Assembly (NCBI GenBank): GCA_016648135.1
Contig: JADDOH010005086.1
Location: 120,219-184,218, forward strand
Reading direction: 5' to 3'
DNA from: Agrypnia vestita
Taxonomy: Eukaryota > Arthropoda > Insecta > Trichoptera > Phryganeidae
Length of the DNA: 64,000 nucleotides
Shown here one piece after another: positions 58,001 to 64,000 of this stretch (positions are counted from its first letter, which is position 1; the number at the start of each line of letters is the position of its first letter). The notes under the pieces were generated by a model. It did not search any database, was not told where the DNA came from, and saw nothing but the letters and a program-made list of their open reading frames with translations. The translations under genes were made by a program, and so were the position numbers.

Positions 58001-58313
58001 TTTTTCTTTGAAGTTGAGTTTAGATTATAGACAGGTGGTAGGTTTCCCATGAGTAACACTTGGAACTACAATTATAGCATTACCTATTTTGAATTAGCGT
58101 ATTGGGGCAGGATTAAAGGCAACATAAACGTTGATAAAATTTCTTCATGTAATAGATTGTTGTGAATTTCAGAATCAATCTTACGTTACTTATGCTCCGC
58201 CTCATAAGTCAGTGGTCAGTTGGATTGCAATGGACTCAGTACATAATGGAAATCACTATGTGGTGCCAGGAACCCATAAAGGCATTTTGTACGAAAGAGA
58301 TCCTTCAAAAATG
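39966..58313 (+). CDS. Gene 3: PHYH-like paralogue, 5' part
   Basis: Five exons (39966-40063, 45028-45162, 49506-49590, 56742-56897, 58173-58313) encode 205 residues without a stop. Exons 1-3 match gene 2 exactly in length and phase; exon 4 matches gene 1. The residues include KKHFEENGFLWMKSFIPHEI, VTGPQILCVRSKI and [12 protein letters not shown]. At the HxD site it reads H157-Q-N159, so the ligand Asp is Asn, reachable by one transition (GAT to AAT). Exons for the second His and the 2OG Arg are not seen before a BEL/Pao element begins; they may lie beyond the window or be lost. Oxygenase activity would be impaired. Confidence 0.8.
40250..40283 (-). promoter_or_regulatory. Heat-shock element arrays (copy B, block 1)
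   Basis: Plus-strand reading: TTCtaGAAcaTTC (40250-40262) and TTCcaGAActTTCaaGAA (40266-40283), three plus four alternating units. Confidence 0.7.
40352..40420 (-). promoter_or_regulatory. Heat-shock element arrays (copy B, block 2)
   Basis: 40352-40379 holds six uninterrupted alternating units (GAActTTCggGAAttTTC, then taGAAccTTC). 40383-40395 holds three more and 40408-40420 another three (TTCcgGAAccTTC). This is the longest perfect run in the window. Confidence 0.75.
40694..41616. other. Gene 3 intron 1, middle
   Basis: AT-rich with no supported gene or bounded repeat. Confidence 0.45.
41617..42062 (-). mobile_element. Mariner remnant, internally deleted
   Basis: Minus strand: IQELAKELNISHRFLQGTLI and LQMRQVSA match the second helix-turn-helix of mariner transposases. 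After a jump, TIPDIEKPTTEQLKALPKEA and WNHRLDKCIASQGD match the very C-terminus. The catalytic core is absent and frames are shifted. Confidence 0.75.
42229..43463 (-). mobile_element. CR1/Jockey-group LINE reverse transcriptase, 5'-truncated
   Basis: An open frame of about 410 codons on the minus strand. It starts inside RT with KQHGFFGGRSTTTN, then AIYTDFSKAFDTVDHGIL (Asp of the first catalytic block), SGVPQGSHLGPILF, the YADD box (LLYADDMKIF), LGVIVDHKLNFSSHV and the C-terminal region LERIQRKLCKCLAYR. It ends SAAKRFLSQY and TAA. The YADD and fingers are intact but the 5' half (endonuclease, ORF1) is missing. An (ATTT)n tract (42067-42087) marks the 3' tail. It lies in intron 1 of gene 3, antisense. 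Confidence 0.88.
43885..44238 (+). mobile_element. CR1-like LINE C-terminal fragment
   Basis: LEYAERLSLKTAHS, then in another frame RGDLIQTFKILLGYYNT, MADMFALNTNVGLRGHHLKL, NPRMHALSNRVVNMW and, after a further shift, PEGVVSAANINQFKNRLD. This is the C-terminal tail of CR1-type ORF2. It is short, frameshifted and dead. Confidence 0.75.
44766..44902 (-). mobile_element. Palindromic element with hammerhead motif (copy H3)
   Basis: Outer arms GTGAATAGTTTTCTGGGA (44766-44783) and TCCCGGAAAACTATTCAC (44885-44902). Inner arms of about 22 bp around 44829-44874 (CGTTGCAGGGTCCATCATCAG / CTGATGTGGACCCTGCAATGG) make the whole 137 bp a large imperfect palindrome. It lies in intron 1 of gene 3. Confidence 0.6.
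44805..44860 (-). ncRNA. Hammerhead ribozyme-like motif H3
   Basis: Minus strand: canonical CUGAUGA (44850-44844), helix II GGACCC/GGGAUCC with a bulged A, GAAA, palindromic ACGU helix III, predicted cleavage after the GUU triplet, helix I opening with GCC/GGC. The inner palindrome offers a competing fold. Confidence 0.55.
45028..45162 (+). CDS. Gene 3 exon 2
   Basis: 135 nt, acceptor ttttcag, donor gttaga. It encodes LKKHFEENGFLWMKSFIPHE. The intron just after it is also paralogous to gene 2. Confidence 0.85.
45265..45342. repeat. Imperfect hairpin in gene 3 intron 2
   Basis: AATTTTAACAATACAT and ATGTATTGTTAAAATT are exact inverted repeats; CCTTGATGTT / AACATCAAGG form an inner arm. The same place in gene 2 (about 19205-19250) has no such hairpin. 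Confidence 0.65.
45509..46234. mobile_element. TTAA-flanked MITE family M3, 726 bp
   Basis: Ends GGCCCCAGACCACTGTGA and, inward from the right, GGCCCCAGGCCACTGTGTG; TTAA on both sides (45505-45508 and 46235-46238). It is non-coding, with 'aaaatcgaaaataaaattcgc' inside. The TTAA target and GG ends suggest a Kolobok or piggyBac-type relative. It sits at the 3' tail of the LINE fragment to its right. Confidence 0.75.
46262..46800 (-). mobile_element. LINE ORF2 C-terminal fragment
   Basis: The minus strand reads KCNIKKYQQISF, FFNNLPIEIKNI, LREH and SNAVKWRGTM in order, the C-terminal pattern of Jockey/CR1-type LINEs. Frame breaks are present. Clade uncertain. Confidence 0.55.
46955..47600. other. 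GC-rich island of unknown nature
   Basis: Sharply higher GC than anything else here ('cgggcgtcggcatgacggcg'), with many CpG. Plus-strand frames of 87 codons at 47109-47372 and 47426-47689 show no known domain. A direct repeat 'cttccaagtcccaactgcct' occurs twice near 47520 and 47564; GGTTATCGCCCTGATAACC forms a hairpin near 47115. It may be the LTR/leader of a retroelement or transferred DNA. Confidence 0.4.
47690..48714. other. AT-rich intronic stretch
   Basis: Part of gene 3 intron 2. No supported gene; short CAAT/TTAA-rich repeats only. Confidence 0.4.
48715..49165 (-). mobile_element. LINE reverse-transcriptase fragment (palm to thumb)
   Basis: Minus strand: LYNDIFKLNLTGKII, then VDNTAIIISGPDWNTVKKHA (where YADDTA is expected), LKSWFDNNLLPPNPQK and INPKKEIKYLGVIIDQHLKW followed by PSHINELTKRI. 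The YADD box is damaged by a short deletion. Jockey/CR1 type. Confidence 0.8.
49506..49590 (+). CDS. Gene 3 exon 3
   Basis: 85 nt, acceptor tttcag, donor gtaata. It encodes DHFHNICRRIVDSSSITVL...; same length and phase as gene 2 exon 3. Confidence 0.83.
49731..49850 (-). mobile_element. Palindromic element with degenerate hammerhead (copy H5)
   Basis: Arms 49731-49753 and 49828-49850 (CAGAACT...AATATTTAT) are inverted. Between them, on the minus strand: UUGAUAA core variant (49815-49809), helix II GGC/GCC, GAAA, an 8-bp palindromic helix III ACAGCUGU and triplet GUC. The core changes (C3 to U, G8 to A) should abolish activity. Confidence 0.5.
50284..50440 (+). repeat. tRNA-derived SINE-like fragment
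   Basis: GCTTGTTGATGCAGTAGTTA resembles a tRNA 5' half with an A box; GGAATCGCATTCCC is a B-box-like loop 45 bp on. A tail of unrelated sequence with poly(A) near 50433 follows. The fold is too damaged for a tRNA. Confidence 0.45.
50567..50734 (-). mobile_element. Palindromic element with hammerhead motif (copy H4)
   Basis: Arms of about 41 bp (50567-50607 and 50692-50734), e.g. CACCACTTTATTAGATATA against TATATCTAAAAAAGTGGTG. A complete hammerhead-like motif abuts the left arm. The right arm wording (aagtggtga.aacaaagt, then aataatgtcaccacaa) recurs next to H7 at 57210-57260, so H4 and H7 are one family. Confidence 0.65.
50604..50652 (-). ncRNA. Hammerhead ribozyme-like motif H4
   Basis: Minus strand: CUGAAGA (50644-50638), helix II GAGAA/UUCUC, GAAA (50622-50619), palindromic helix III ACAUGU, predicted cleavage after a GUU triplet. 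Helix I pairs CUAA with GAUU-type partners through four contiguous pairs, then more after a mismatch. Confidence 0.62.
51572..52211 (+). pseudogene. Mariner (SETMAR-like) transposase with central deletion
   Basis: The N-terminal part reads RSVIRLLNAKKISLRDIHRQ, KWCWEFYNSWENVHDKQRSR and HEIREGLNEECGYFSLQNIV (paired helix-turn-helix). At YYKVS the sequence jumps to TQLIRLGW, and after a frameshift DHPPYSPDVAPSDYHLFPTL (third catalytic Asp) leads to a normal end, IDRQGDFIKK and TAG. The first two catalytic aspartates are lost with about 150 residues, so it cannot be active. Flanking 5' untranslated mariner sequence probably starts near 51415. Confidence 0.85.
52373..53356 (+). mobile_element. 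LINE ORF2 fragment, RT to C-terminus
   Basis: It starts RINGTFTSWFDITKGVKQGC (RT block before the palm), lacks the next ~30 residues, then shows LLYADDAVLVANSEADLQ (YADD), and after a frameshift near 52677, EFVYLGSMFSRDG, LVPTLMYGSEAWNWQRR, LRWFGHVERM, GRPRKTWHDQVLQVF and the tail [14 protein letters not shown] (TTAG)n microsatellite, 53348-53368, follows the end. The C-terminus also occurs at 7271-7380. Truncated and frameshifted. Confidence 0.87.
53370..54576. other. Gene 3 intron 3, no supported gene
   Basis: AT-rich. It contains one hairpin (53561-53618: AAAATTCTAGCCGTAA against GGCTACGGCTAGAGTTTT). Nothing else is recognised. Confidence 0.45.
54577..55326 (+). mobile_element. Possible solo LTR
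   Basis: It begins TGTGGGGGGTCAACGTCCC, is GC- and C-richer than its surroundings, and reaches AATAAA near 55317 just before its end. The 5-bp string actta flanks it (54572-54576 and 55327-55331). The right end is ACTG, not the usual CA, which weakens the call. Open frames within (e.g. 54895-55320) look accidental. A 53-bp tandem pair lies inside (54681-54786). Confidence 0.4.
54681..54786. repeat. Tandem duplication, 53-bp unit x 2
   Basis: Both units start AAAAATGCTGACAA and contain 'agataacacc.gatc'. About 85% alike. Confidence 0.75.
55743..56505. mobile_element. Tigger/jerky-like MITE
   Basis: Imperfect inverted ends TTCCGATTGTCTGGGATGG and, inward from the right, ATCTGATTATCCGGGATGC. 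'cccggataatcgattt' just inside is typical of this element group. It is interrupted by the Harbinger-type MITE at 56243-56379. A (TATG)n microsatellite lies just outside at 55658-55678. Confidence 0.5.
56243..56379. mobile_element. Harbinger/Tourist-type palindromic MITE, 137 bp
   Basis: TAA flanks both sides (56240-56242 and 56380-56382). Ends GGGCCGGTTGTTTCAAGTTG and, inward from the right, GGCCCCGTTGTTTCAAGTTG extend through TTTAAAGCATAGATTTTTA, so nearly the whole element folds back. It is nested in the MITE above. Confidence 0.8.
56742..56897 (+). CDS. Gene 3 exon 4
   Basis: 156 nt, acceptor attacag, donor gtacac. It encodes LVEIVMNVTGPQILCVRSKI and ends ECPHQ, keeping the first ligand histidine. 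The following intron start is paralogous to gene 2 intron 4. Confidence 0.85.
57155..57200 (+). ncRNA. Degenerate hammerhead-like motif H7
   Basis: CCGACGA (57160-57166) in place of CUGACGA, helix II GGGCC/GGCUC, UAAAAC in place of GAAAC, palindromic ACAUGU, triplet GUC. It is related to H4 by the sequence that follows. Confidence 0.4.
57519..57765. repeat. Tandem repeat, unit about 140 bp x 2
   Basis: Units share 'aaaatcttcaagtatgt' and 'ctacgacaatgaaaaatgt' in order (57555-57615 and 57695-57755). Confidence 0.65.
58173..58313 (+). CDS. Gene 3 exon 5
   Basis: 141 nt, acceptor tttcag, donor gtatgt. It opens NQSYVTYAPPHKS (Asn at the ligand-Asp site) and contains [19 protein letters not shown]. 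Confidence 0.86.
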
Positions 58314-59427
58314 GTATGTTGAACTGAATCATTTATTATATCAGTCTGGATCTATGGGTCTTTACAATGCAGGTGGATGCGTGTTATTGATGGCATCTGA
58401 CCGGTTGTAAAAAATAAGTGGACGGTTAGGTTATTCCGTGGAAGGAGTGGTGAATCAATTAAAATAAATCAGATTCAAATTAAGATTCGAACGAAGTTCC
58501 ATGTTCATTTTCACCAACAACCATTCATCAGTTCAGCCGTAAATTTATTGGGAATTCTTACAGTCAATACGGAATATAAGAAAGCTATTTAATTATCAGT
58601 TAATTATTATTACATTAATTTTAATTAATTTTGAATTTGAATTTATTTATTTCTATTTAATTTTAAGTATAAAATTTTGTTTGGACTGTGCCTGTCTCAC
58701 TAGAAATATCTGTGTTGAGACAGGCATATTAATTAATTATTAATTAGTATTAATTATAATTATAATATATTTATATACATAATTATAATATATTTGATTG
58801 GGAGATATAGCGGTGGATATTGGGGAACAAGAAGCAGATGAACAAGCAAGCACTAACCTTTCTTCCTTCGGTTCTTTGGTTCTCCTCTTGCCTCTTCTAT
58901 ATCTTCCAAACTTCTAGCGGCGAAGTGTTTCCCGTTAATTTTAAGGCAAAACACTCGCGTCAATAATTAAATCTTTATTTCAGATTTGCGGTAGTTCACA
59001 GCGAGAAAAATTATGCGGTCAGTTTCTTTTACTGACTTTTTTCTATTGCGATTGCAGCTGTTTTTTCGGTCTTGTGGCGGCTTCGATTTTCAAAACTGGA
59101 GCGGCTCTAGTACTTGCTTGCTTGTGGGAAATGGGTAGGGAATGGGAGAGAGGGAATACCTTTTTCCTAGTTTACAAATTAATTTAATGGCGCTAACATG
59201 CCGCACGGGATGAAGGCTTGCCTTCATTAACAAAAAGTGATAGAAAGAAGAAAAAAAAAAAAAATAATAATAAACGTAACGTAGCGTAATAGCGTCAAGT
59301 AAGAAAGAAAATAAATAAAAATATAGCGTTTAGCGAACTAAAGATAAGTTAAAAAATAACAAGATTAAATTAATTATAAACAGAACACACAAGAAGGAGA
59401 AGTCTTTGAAGCGGCAATGGACAAATA
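58314..59427. other. Gene 3 intron 5 and putative BEL 3' region
   Basis: The left part has the retroelement tail also seen in gene 2 (58640-58760). From about 58925 the text TGTTTCCCGTTAATTTTAAG ... CTTCATTAACA (to 59232) could be an LTR of the neighbouring BEL/Pao element, but no target duplication or second LTR is visible. An A/G-rich run (59232-59275) follows. No next exon of gene 3 is found here. Confidence 0.35.
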
Positions 59428-60713
59428 TTAGGTCCTTTCATATGAAATTGACGTTTTGCCGTACTGGCAAATTTGATCTCAAATATCTTCTCTTTGGTTA
59501 GGAATTCCAAATCCAAATTTATACAACTATTTACTCATGTATTTGTGTTTTGAAAATTATAATTCATTTGTTTTTTCCTCAATTGTTTTCTTCTTTGCGT
59601 CACTCAGTTTACAAAATGAAAAACTTGAAATATCGCGTTATTTACGAGTACGAGTTCCACCGTGGCACCAGTACTGCAGAAAAGGCTCGAAGGATTAATG
59701 ATGTGTATGGCGACGGTGCCGCAAAAGAAAACACAGTGCGTTTTTGGTTCCAACGTTTTCGTTCTGGAAATTTCGACCTGCAGAACAAGCCCCGTGGACG
59801 GCCGGAGACCAAAGTTGATAATGAAGAATTGAAGGCTATTGTGGAAGCGGATCCATCGCAAACCACATCCGAGTTAGCTGCAGGCTGCGGTGTTAGTGAT
59901 AAAACTGTTTTAATCCACTTGAAGCAAATTGGTAAGGTGAAAAAGCTTGAAAGGTGGGTACCTCACGAATTGAGTGAAGCAAATCAACAAACGCGCGTTG
60001 ACTGCTGCGTTGCATTACTCAACCGGCACAATAATGAAGGGATTTTAAATCGAATCATTACCTGTGATGAAAAGTGGATCCTGTACGATAATCGGAAGCG
60101 CTCATCGCAATGGCTGAACCCTGCCGAACCAGCCAAACCATGCCCCAAGCGAAAATTGACTCCAAAAAAGTTACTTGTGAGCGTTTGGTGGACTAGTGCT
60201 GGTGTCGTTCACTACAGCTTTCTTAAATCTGGCCAGACGATTACGGCAGATGTCTATTGTCAGCAACTGCAAACCATGATGGAAAAGCTAGCTGCTAAAC
60301 AACCGAGGCTGGTTAATCGCTCTAGGCCACTGCTGCTTCATGATAACGCTAGACCACACACTGCACAACAGACGGCTACCAAATTAGAGGAGCTTCAATT
60401 GGAATGTCTAAGACATCCACCGTACTCTCCGGACCTTGCCCCAACAGATTACCATTTTTTTCGAAATTTGGATAACTTCTTGCAAAGGAAAAAATTCAAC
60501 TCCCATGGGGCAGTCCAAACCGCCTTCAAAGATTTTATTGATTCCCGTCCGAATGGTTTTTTTAGTAAAGGGATCGATGAACTACCTATGAGATGGCAAA
60601 AGTGCATAGATAGCAATGGTACATACTTTGATTAAATAAATATATTATAATAAAAAAAAATCGGCTTTATGTTCCTCCCATACTAAACGTCAATTTCATA
60701 TGTAAGGACCTAA
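59428..60713 (+). mobile_element. Complete mariner element, 1286 bp
   Basis: Ends TTAGGTCCTTTCATATGAAA and, inward from the right, TTAGGTCCTTACATATGAAA differ by one base within 20 bp and continue through TTGACGTTT. TA duplicates flank it (59426-59427 and 60714-60715). It contains one uninterrupted transposase. It is inserted in the BEL/Pao element: BEL pol homology on the minus strand runs right up to 60716. Confidence 0.93.
59616..60635 (+). CDS. Mariner transposase, intact
   Basis: 339 residues from MKNLKYRVIYEYEFHRG to SNGTYFD, the normal length for mariner. The N-terminal paired helix-turn-helix (residues ~5-110) has FWFQRFRSGNFDLQNKPRGR. The linker has the WVPHEL motif. The DDE core has TCDEKWI (Asp 1), LLHDNARPHTA (Asp 2) and YSPDLAPTDYHFF (Asp 3), the DD34D spacing of mariners. 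The enzyme cuts and pastes its own element at TA. The frame opens upstream at 59550, but the ATG at 59616 gives the family's usual start. All catalytic residues are present, so activity is plausible. Confidence 0.93.
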   Translation: MKNLKYRVIYEYEFHRGTSTAEKARRINDVYGDGAAKENTVRFWFQRFRSGNFDLQNKPRGRPETKVDNEELKAIVEADPSQTTSELAAGCGVSDKTVLIHLKQIGKVKKLERWVPHELSEANQQTRVDCCVALLNRHNNEGILNRIITCDEKWILYDNRKRSSQWLNPAEPAKPCPKRKLTPKKLLVSVWWTSAGVVHYSFLKSGQTITADVYCQQLQTMMEKLAAKQPRLVNRSRPLLLHDNARPHTAQQTATKLEELQLECLRHPPYSPDLAPTDYHFFRNLDNFLQRKKFNSHGAVQTAFKDFIDSRPNGFFSKGIDELPMRWQKCIDSNGTYFD

Positions 60714-60715
60714 TA

Positions 60716-61464
60716 TTACAATTTTTATCGCGTTTTCGAATCATGTTGCGTGCGGAAAGGATCCAGAAGTTTTGTCTCAGCAAGGCTAATAATAGACTTG
60801 CTCCAGCGTGTAGATTTTAAGTATGATAATAATCAACAATTAAGTGAACAGTGTGGTCTTTAGCAGGCAAAACGATTGGATGCTTTTGTGTAGAACTAAG
60901 TTGTGATTGGTTAAGTCGACCACCAACGCGAATGATTTTAACATCATCTAAGTATGCGTTCAATTTGCGTAAAGCTATAGAGTCTATATTCAGGGAACGA
61001 TGGCGTTGTATGCATTTAATTATGAAATTCTCTGTTAGTTCTAAATCGTTTGCAGAAATAAAACCGCGTGTTTTCAAGATGTTTGAAAAGCGTAGGACAC
61101 ATACTGAAGCGCGTAAGAATTTTAGATAACTTGACATTCGTTGTGCCAATTTGTATATAGCGTTATCTTGTACGTCACTATTAGACGGTACAAGAAGTGA
61201 CACGGTCTTTGACTCGGGGAGCTCCTCGTTTGAGCTTGTAGCAGCAACAGAGAATTGTATAGGCCACTCTTGCATCGGCCGGGTAAGATATGAGGGACCG
61301 TGGTAATAAAAATTGTTATCAATTTGTTGACTTGGCATACAGAAGCCAGCAAACTTCTTGAAATTCTTTGGCGTAGTGGGGGAATGCGCAGAAGACGAAA
61401 TTTGGGTCTCTTTGGTGGAAAGGTAGATGCGCAAACTTCCCCCCACTACGCCGTAGAATTTCAA
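60716..61464 (-). pseudogene. BEL/Pao pol, RNase H-integrase linker and N-terminal integrase zinc region
   Basis: Minus-strand frame with FYYHGPSYL and WP (boundary before integrase), then RHRSLNIDSIALRKLNAYLD, IIRVGGRLNQSQLSSTQKHP, IVLPAKDH and VDYYHT. After a stop at 60817 homology continues (NLHAGASLLLALLRQNFWIL) to 60716, where the mariner begins. The integrase catalytic core is missing. A 129-bp foldback insertion disrupts its start (61347-61475). Confidence 0.82.
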
Positions 61465-61475
61465 GATGTTTTCCG
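61347..61475. repeat. Foldback insertion within BEL/Pao pol
   Basis: Arms of about 40 bp (61347-61390, 61428-61475) share TTGAAATTCT..GGCGTAGTGG and TGCGCA at the loop edges. It separates SRPVTVAG from the downstream pol block and shifts the frame. It may be a tiny MITE. Confidence 0.6.
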
Positions 61476-62512
61476 GCTACTGTAACAGGTCGGGATATTA
61501 TATCCGCAGGATTTTGAACACCTGGCACGTGGAACCAATGTTCAGCCGATAGGTTCTCATTTATGGCAGCGATTCGATTTGCAACGAATGTTTTAAACTT
61601 ATAAGGAGCGGCGCGTATCCACGAGAGAGTAACTGTGGAGTCTGTAAATGCCAAGATTTTATTTAACTGAACGCGTTCGCAAATGATATCTCGTACGCAT
61701 GCTATTAGATTTGAAAGAAGAAGCGCCGCACAGAGTTCTAACCTTGCAAGAGATACACATTTTGGTGAAGCAACTCTAGACTTTGCGCATAACAGTGTGA
61801 CTTGTGCTTCACCTTCCTTGTTGTTTACTCGAATGTATAGCACTGCGCCATAACACTTCTCACTCGCATCGGCAAAACCGACGAGTGCTACGTTTGAGTA
61901 CGACTGCGAAATACCTACGTGACGGGGTATTTTTAACTTTTCGAGTAAATGAAGTTCTGACTTGAACTGTTGCCACTGACTTTCAATGTAAGCTGGAGCA
62001 TTTTCGTCCCATTTAAGATTTTGCTTCCAACACTCCTGAACTAATAATTTTAATAACGTGGTAACTGGACCTAACAAGGAAAGAGGGTCAAAGAGTCTAG
62101 CAGTTGCGGAGAGAATTATGCGCTTGGTGCATCTATCCGATTGACACACATCGGCGTTAATCTTGAATAGGAATGCGTCATCGGTAGGATTCCATCGGAG
62201 ACCTACGATTTGTGTATAAGCCTCTTCATCAAATTGAACGAGCTTCGGCAATTTAAGATCAGCGGGAATTTTTTCCATTAATTCGGTACTGTTTGAGACC
62301 CATTTACCTAGGTGGAAACCACCAGATTTGAATAACTGGACTAGATCGCGATGAAGTTGGTAAGCGTTGTCAACCGTATCGACAGAAGAAACGTAGTCAT
62401 CCATATAAAAGTGTTTTTTGGCTGCCCATGCAGCTGCGGGCCAGCGAGAGCGTTCATCTGCTGCCTTATGACGCGCATTGCCAGATATGGCGAACTCGAA
62501 ATCCCAAAGCAA
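61466..62512 (-). pseudogene. BEL/Pao reverse transcriptase (C-terminal) and RNase H
   Basis: Minus strand: FYMDDYVSSVDT (RT catalytic YMDD), the PTDDAFLFKIN region, RIILSATARLFDPLSLLGPV (a BEL hallmark), WKQNLKWDENAP, and the RNase H block with VALVGFADASEKCYGAVLYI, LARLELCAALLLSNL, AFTDSTVTLSWIRAAP and WFHVPGVQNPADIISRPV. No stop occurs within this piece, but it is out of frame with both neighbours. Confidence 0.88.
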
Positions 62513-62721
62513 ACGCGATTAAACTCGTAAGTCTGGATCGGGGCGCTAGGATGGAATCTGAATAATATACGCTGAAATCGGAGATGTTCTGGTTTCAATT
62601 TAACTTGGAAATACATCTTCTCGATGTCTGCTGAGAGCGCAATCGGGAAGAGCCTAAGATTTGTTAGTAACTCAAAGATGCTAACTTGCAGATTTGACCC
62701 AGTCAGTATATAGCAGATCAT
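62513..62721 (-). pseudogene. BEL/Pao reverse transcriptase, middle segment
   Basis: FPIALSADIEKMYFQVKLKP contains the first catalytic Asp; FNRVCFGISSSPYLAM is the usual FGxxSSPF-type block. Frameshifts near 62700 and 62510 separate it from the flanking pieces. Confidence 0.85.
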
Positions 62722-63685
62722 TAAGTGATTTAGTCGAACTTGACTTACAGCTAGCGTTTACGACTATTCGCGTGCGGGAAGTTAATTTTTCCGGGCGATA
62801 AACAGCATGATGTGGCATATAATTGCATGGACCGGGTGCGAGGTTATCAATCGCATTGATATAACCCTTGTCAATATAATCTTTAATGGTTTCATTGTAA
62901 TCCTTGCATAGTTCAGGAATAGAATCTAACCGTTTTTCCAATTGAAGAAAGCGTATTTTAGCAATTGTGTCTGTACGACCAATTTCCGTTGGTTCGCATT
63001 TAAATGGTAATGCTACAGTATAACGTCCCGTCGCATCGCGTGTGAAAGTTTCGGTGAATATTCGTTCGCAAGCTGCGTCATCAGGACTTAAATGTTTTCT
63101 AATCGGTACATTTTCCAATTCCCAAAAGCGTTGCGTTAAATTTTCTAAAGAAGGTTCGTCAACTATTGCGTGTAGGGCGCGTTCAATCGGTTGCACGACA
63201 CAGTCTGCTTTTCCCATGATGACATAGCCAAACGAGGTTTGTATCCCGACTGCATTTGAGTCGGATGACATCACCTTTTGGTTTCCCAGCAAGAAAGGAA
63301 ATAGTTCATTGCCTATTAAAAGATCAATATCCGCGGGCGTATGGAAATTTTCGTCAGCTAAGGGTAGACCGTGCAAATGTTGTAGTTTGTGAATGTTCAC
63401 ATAAGCGTTTGGAACTTTATCCGATATAGTGCTGATTACACGTGCGTTTATTTTGAATCTGCAGCGTGCATCAAAGCGCGAATAGATTGTCAAATCAGCG
63501 AGGCCAAATACTGGCTTTTTAGAGTTCCCTATGCCTCTGACTGTTGCCGGAGAATTTAAAATATTCAGGTTAAGGCGATCACAACAATTTTTTGTAATAA
63601 AATGACTTGTAGAACCACTGTCTAACAATGCTCTGATTTTTAATCTTTTGCCGGAATCGTTTAAAGCGTATATTACCGCAGTAGA
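62681..63685 (-). pseudogene. BEL/Pao aspartic protease and start of reverse transcriptase
   Basis: ALLDSGSTSHFI is the catalytic Asp-Ser-Gly of a retropepsin; DIDLLIGNELFPFLL and SFGYVIMG follow as in BEL proteases. Then ERFWELENVPIRKHLSPDD, GRYTVALPFK, the YIDKGYINAID segment, YMPHHAVYRPEKLTSRTRIV and SLNDLLYT of RT. It is open throughout. It continues in the same frame from the gag part, separated only by a TGA (63686-63688). Confidence 0.88.
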
Positions 63686-64000
63686 TCACAGAGTAATCGA
63701 ATTAGAAGAGCTTGGACGCGTCTGGTTATACGTTACATTGCTATGCATAGAGAGTGGAAAATTGGAAGCGACGACTGCGTTTGCCGTTTGTGATTGTGGG
63801 GCGGGCGACGATGTTTGCGCGCGGTTAAGCGACGTATTATCATTAGACGATAAGCGTGTGTTTGCCATCGAAGACTCTATGTGAAGTTTAGTGTGATGCA
63901 TTCGCTGACAGATGGCGCATCTATTTTGCGATTTACATTTTTTCACACTATGAAAGCCCAAACAATTAAAACATAAATTATTATTTTTCACGAAATCATT
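63686..64000 (-). pseudogene. BEL/Pao gag, zinc-knuckle end (runs off the window)
   Basis: CFNCLGFHSVKKC (CX2CX3HX4C) and CAICQRMHHTKLH (CX2CX3HX4H) are tandem zinc knuckles near the end of BEL gag. The in-frame TGA at 63686 interrupts what is normally one gag-pol frame. The N-terminal gag and 5' LTR lie right of the window. Confidence 0.8.

Noticed and set aside
58926..59232. Firm call of a BEL 3' LTR
   Set aside because: TG...CA-like ends exist, but there is no second LTR in the window, no target duplication, and the purine-rich tract is on the wrong side for the minus-strand element; kept only as a possibility.

Overview
This is an AT-rich eukaryotic nuclear window, almost certainly from an arthropod and probably an insect. 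The genes have many short exons with GT/AG splice sites and long introns. The repeat content is typical of insects: mariner, Tigger/pogo-like, hAT, TTAA-targeting and Harbinger-type elements, Helitrons, CR1/Jockey-type LINEs, a Penelope-like element and a BEL/Pao element. I saw no bacterial-type operon, rRNA gene, intact tRNA gene or CRISPR array.

The only host genes I can support are three plus-strand, tandem genes of the phytanoyl-CoA dioxygenase (PHYH) family, an Fe(II)/2-oxoglutarate oxygenase of peroxisomal alpha-oxidation. Gene 1 (787-11585) is the 3' part of a canonical PHYH; its first exons lie left of the window. It keeps the HxD...H iron ligands and the 2-oxoglutarate arginine. Gene 2 (15786-36972) is complete: nine exons and an uninterrupted 304-codon frame, but the HxD pair reads R-x-H and the 2OG arginine appears to be Ser. 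Gene 3 (39966-58313 and beyond) has five visible exons and reads H-x-N. Genes 2 and 3 share exon lengths, about 0.9 kb of 5' flank and blocks of intron, so they arose by tandem duplication and look like pseudoenzymes or strongly diverged paralogues.

Layout: 1-11585 gene 1 with Tigger-like, mariner and hairpin insertions; 11586-15785 intergenic, with hAT and Tigger-like remnants; 15786-36972 gene 2, carrying a 3.2-kb Mutator/Kolobok-like element, two TTAA MITEs, a Helitron, a Penelope fragment and a hAT MITE; 36973-39965 intergenic, with a foldback element; 39966-58313 gene 3, carrying a second Helitron, several LINE fragments, a mariner fragment, a GC-rich island and nested MITEs; 59428-60713 an apparently intact mariner inserted in a decayed BEL/Pao element that runs off the right edge.

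The two most unusual signals are: (i) seven hammerhead-ribozyme-like motifs, four with an intact core, each with a palindromic helix III and mostly lying inside short inverted-repeat elements; and (ii) two oppositely oriented Helitrons that carry dense arrays of heat-shock elements (GAAnnTTC units) inside introns of the PHYH-like genes.
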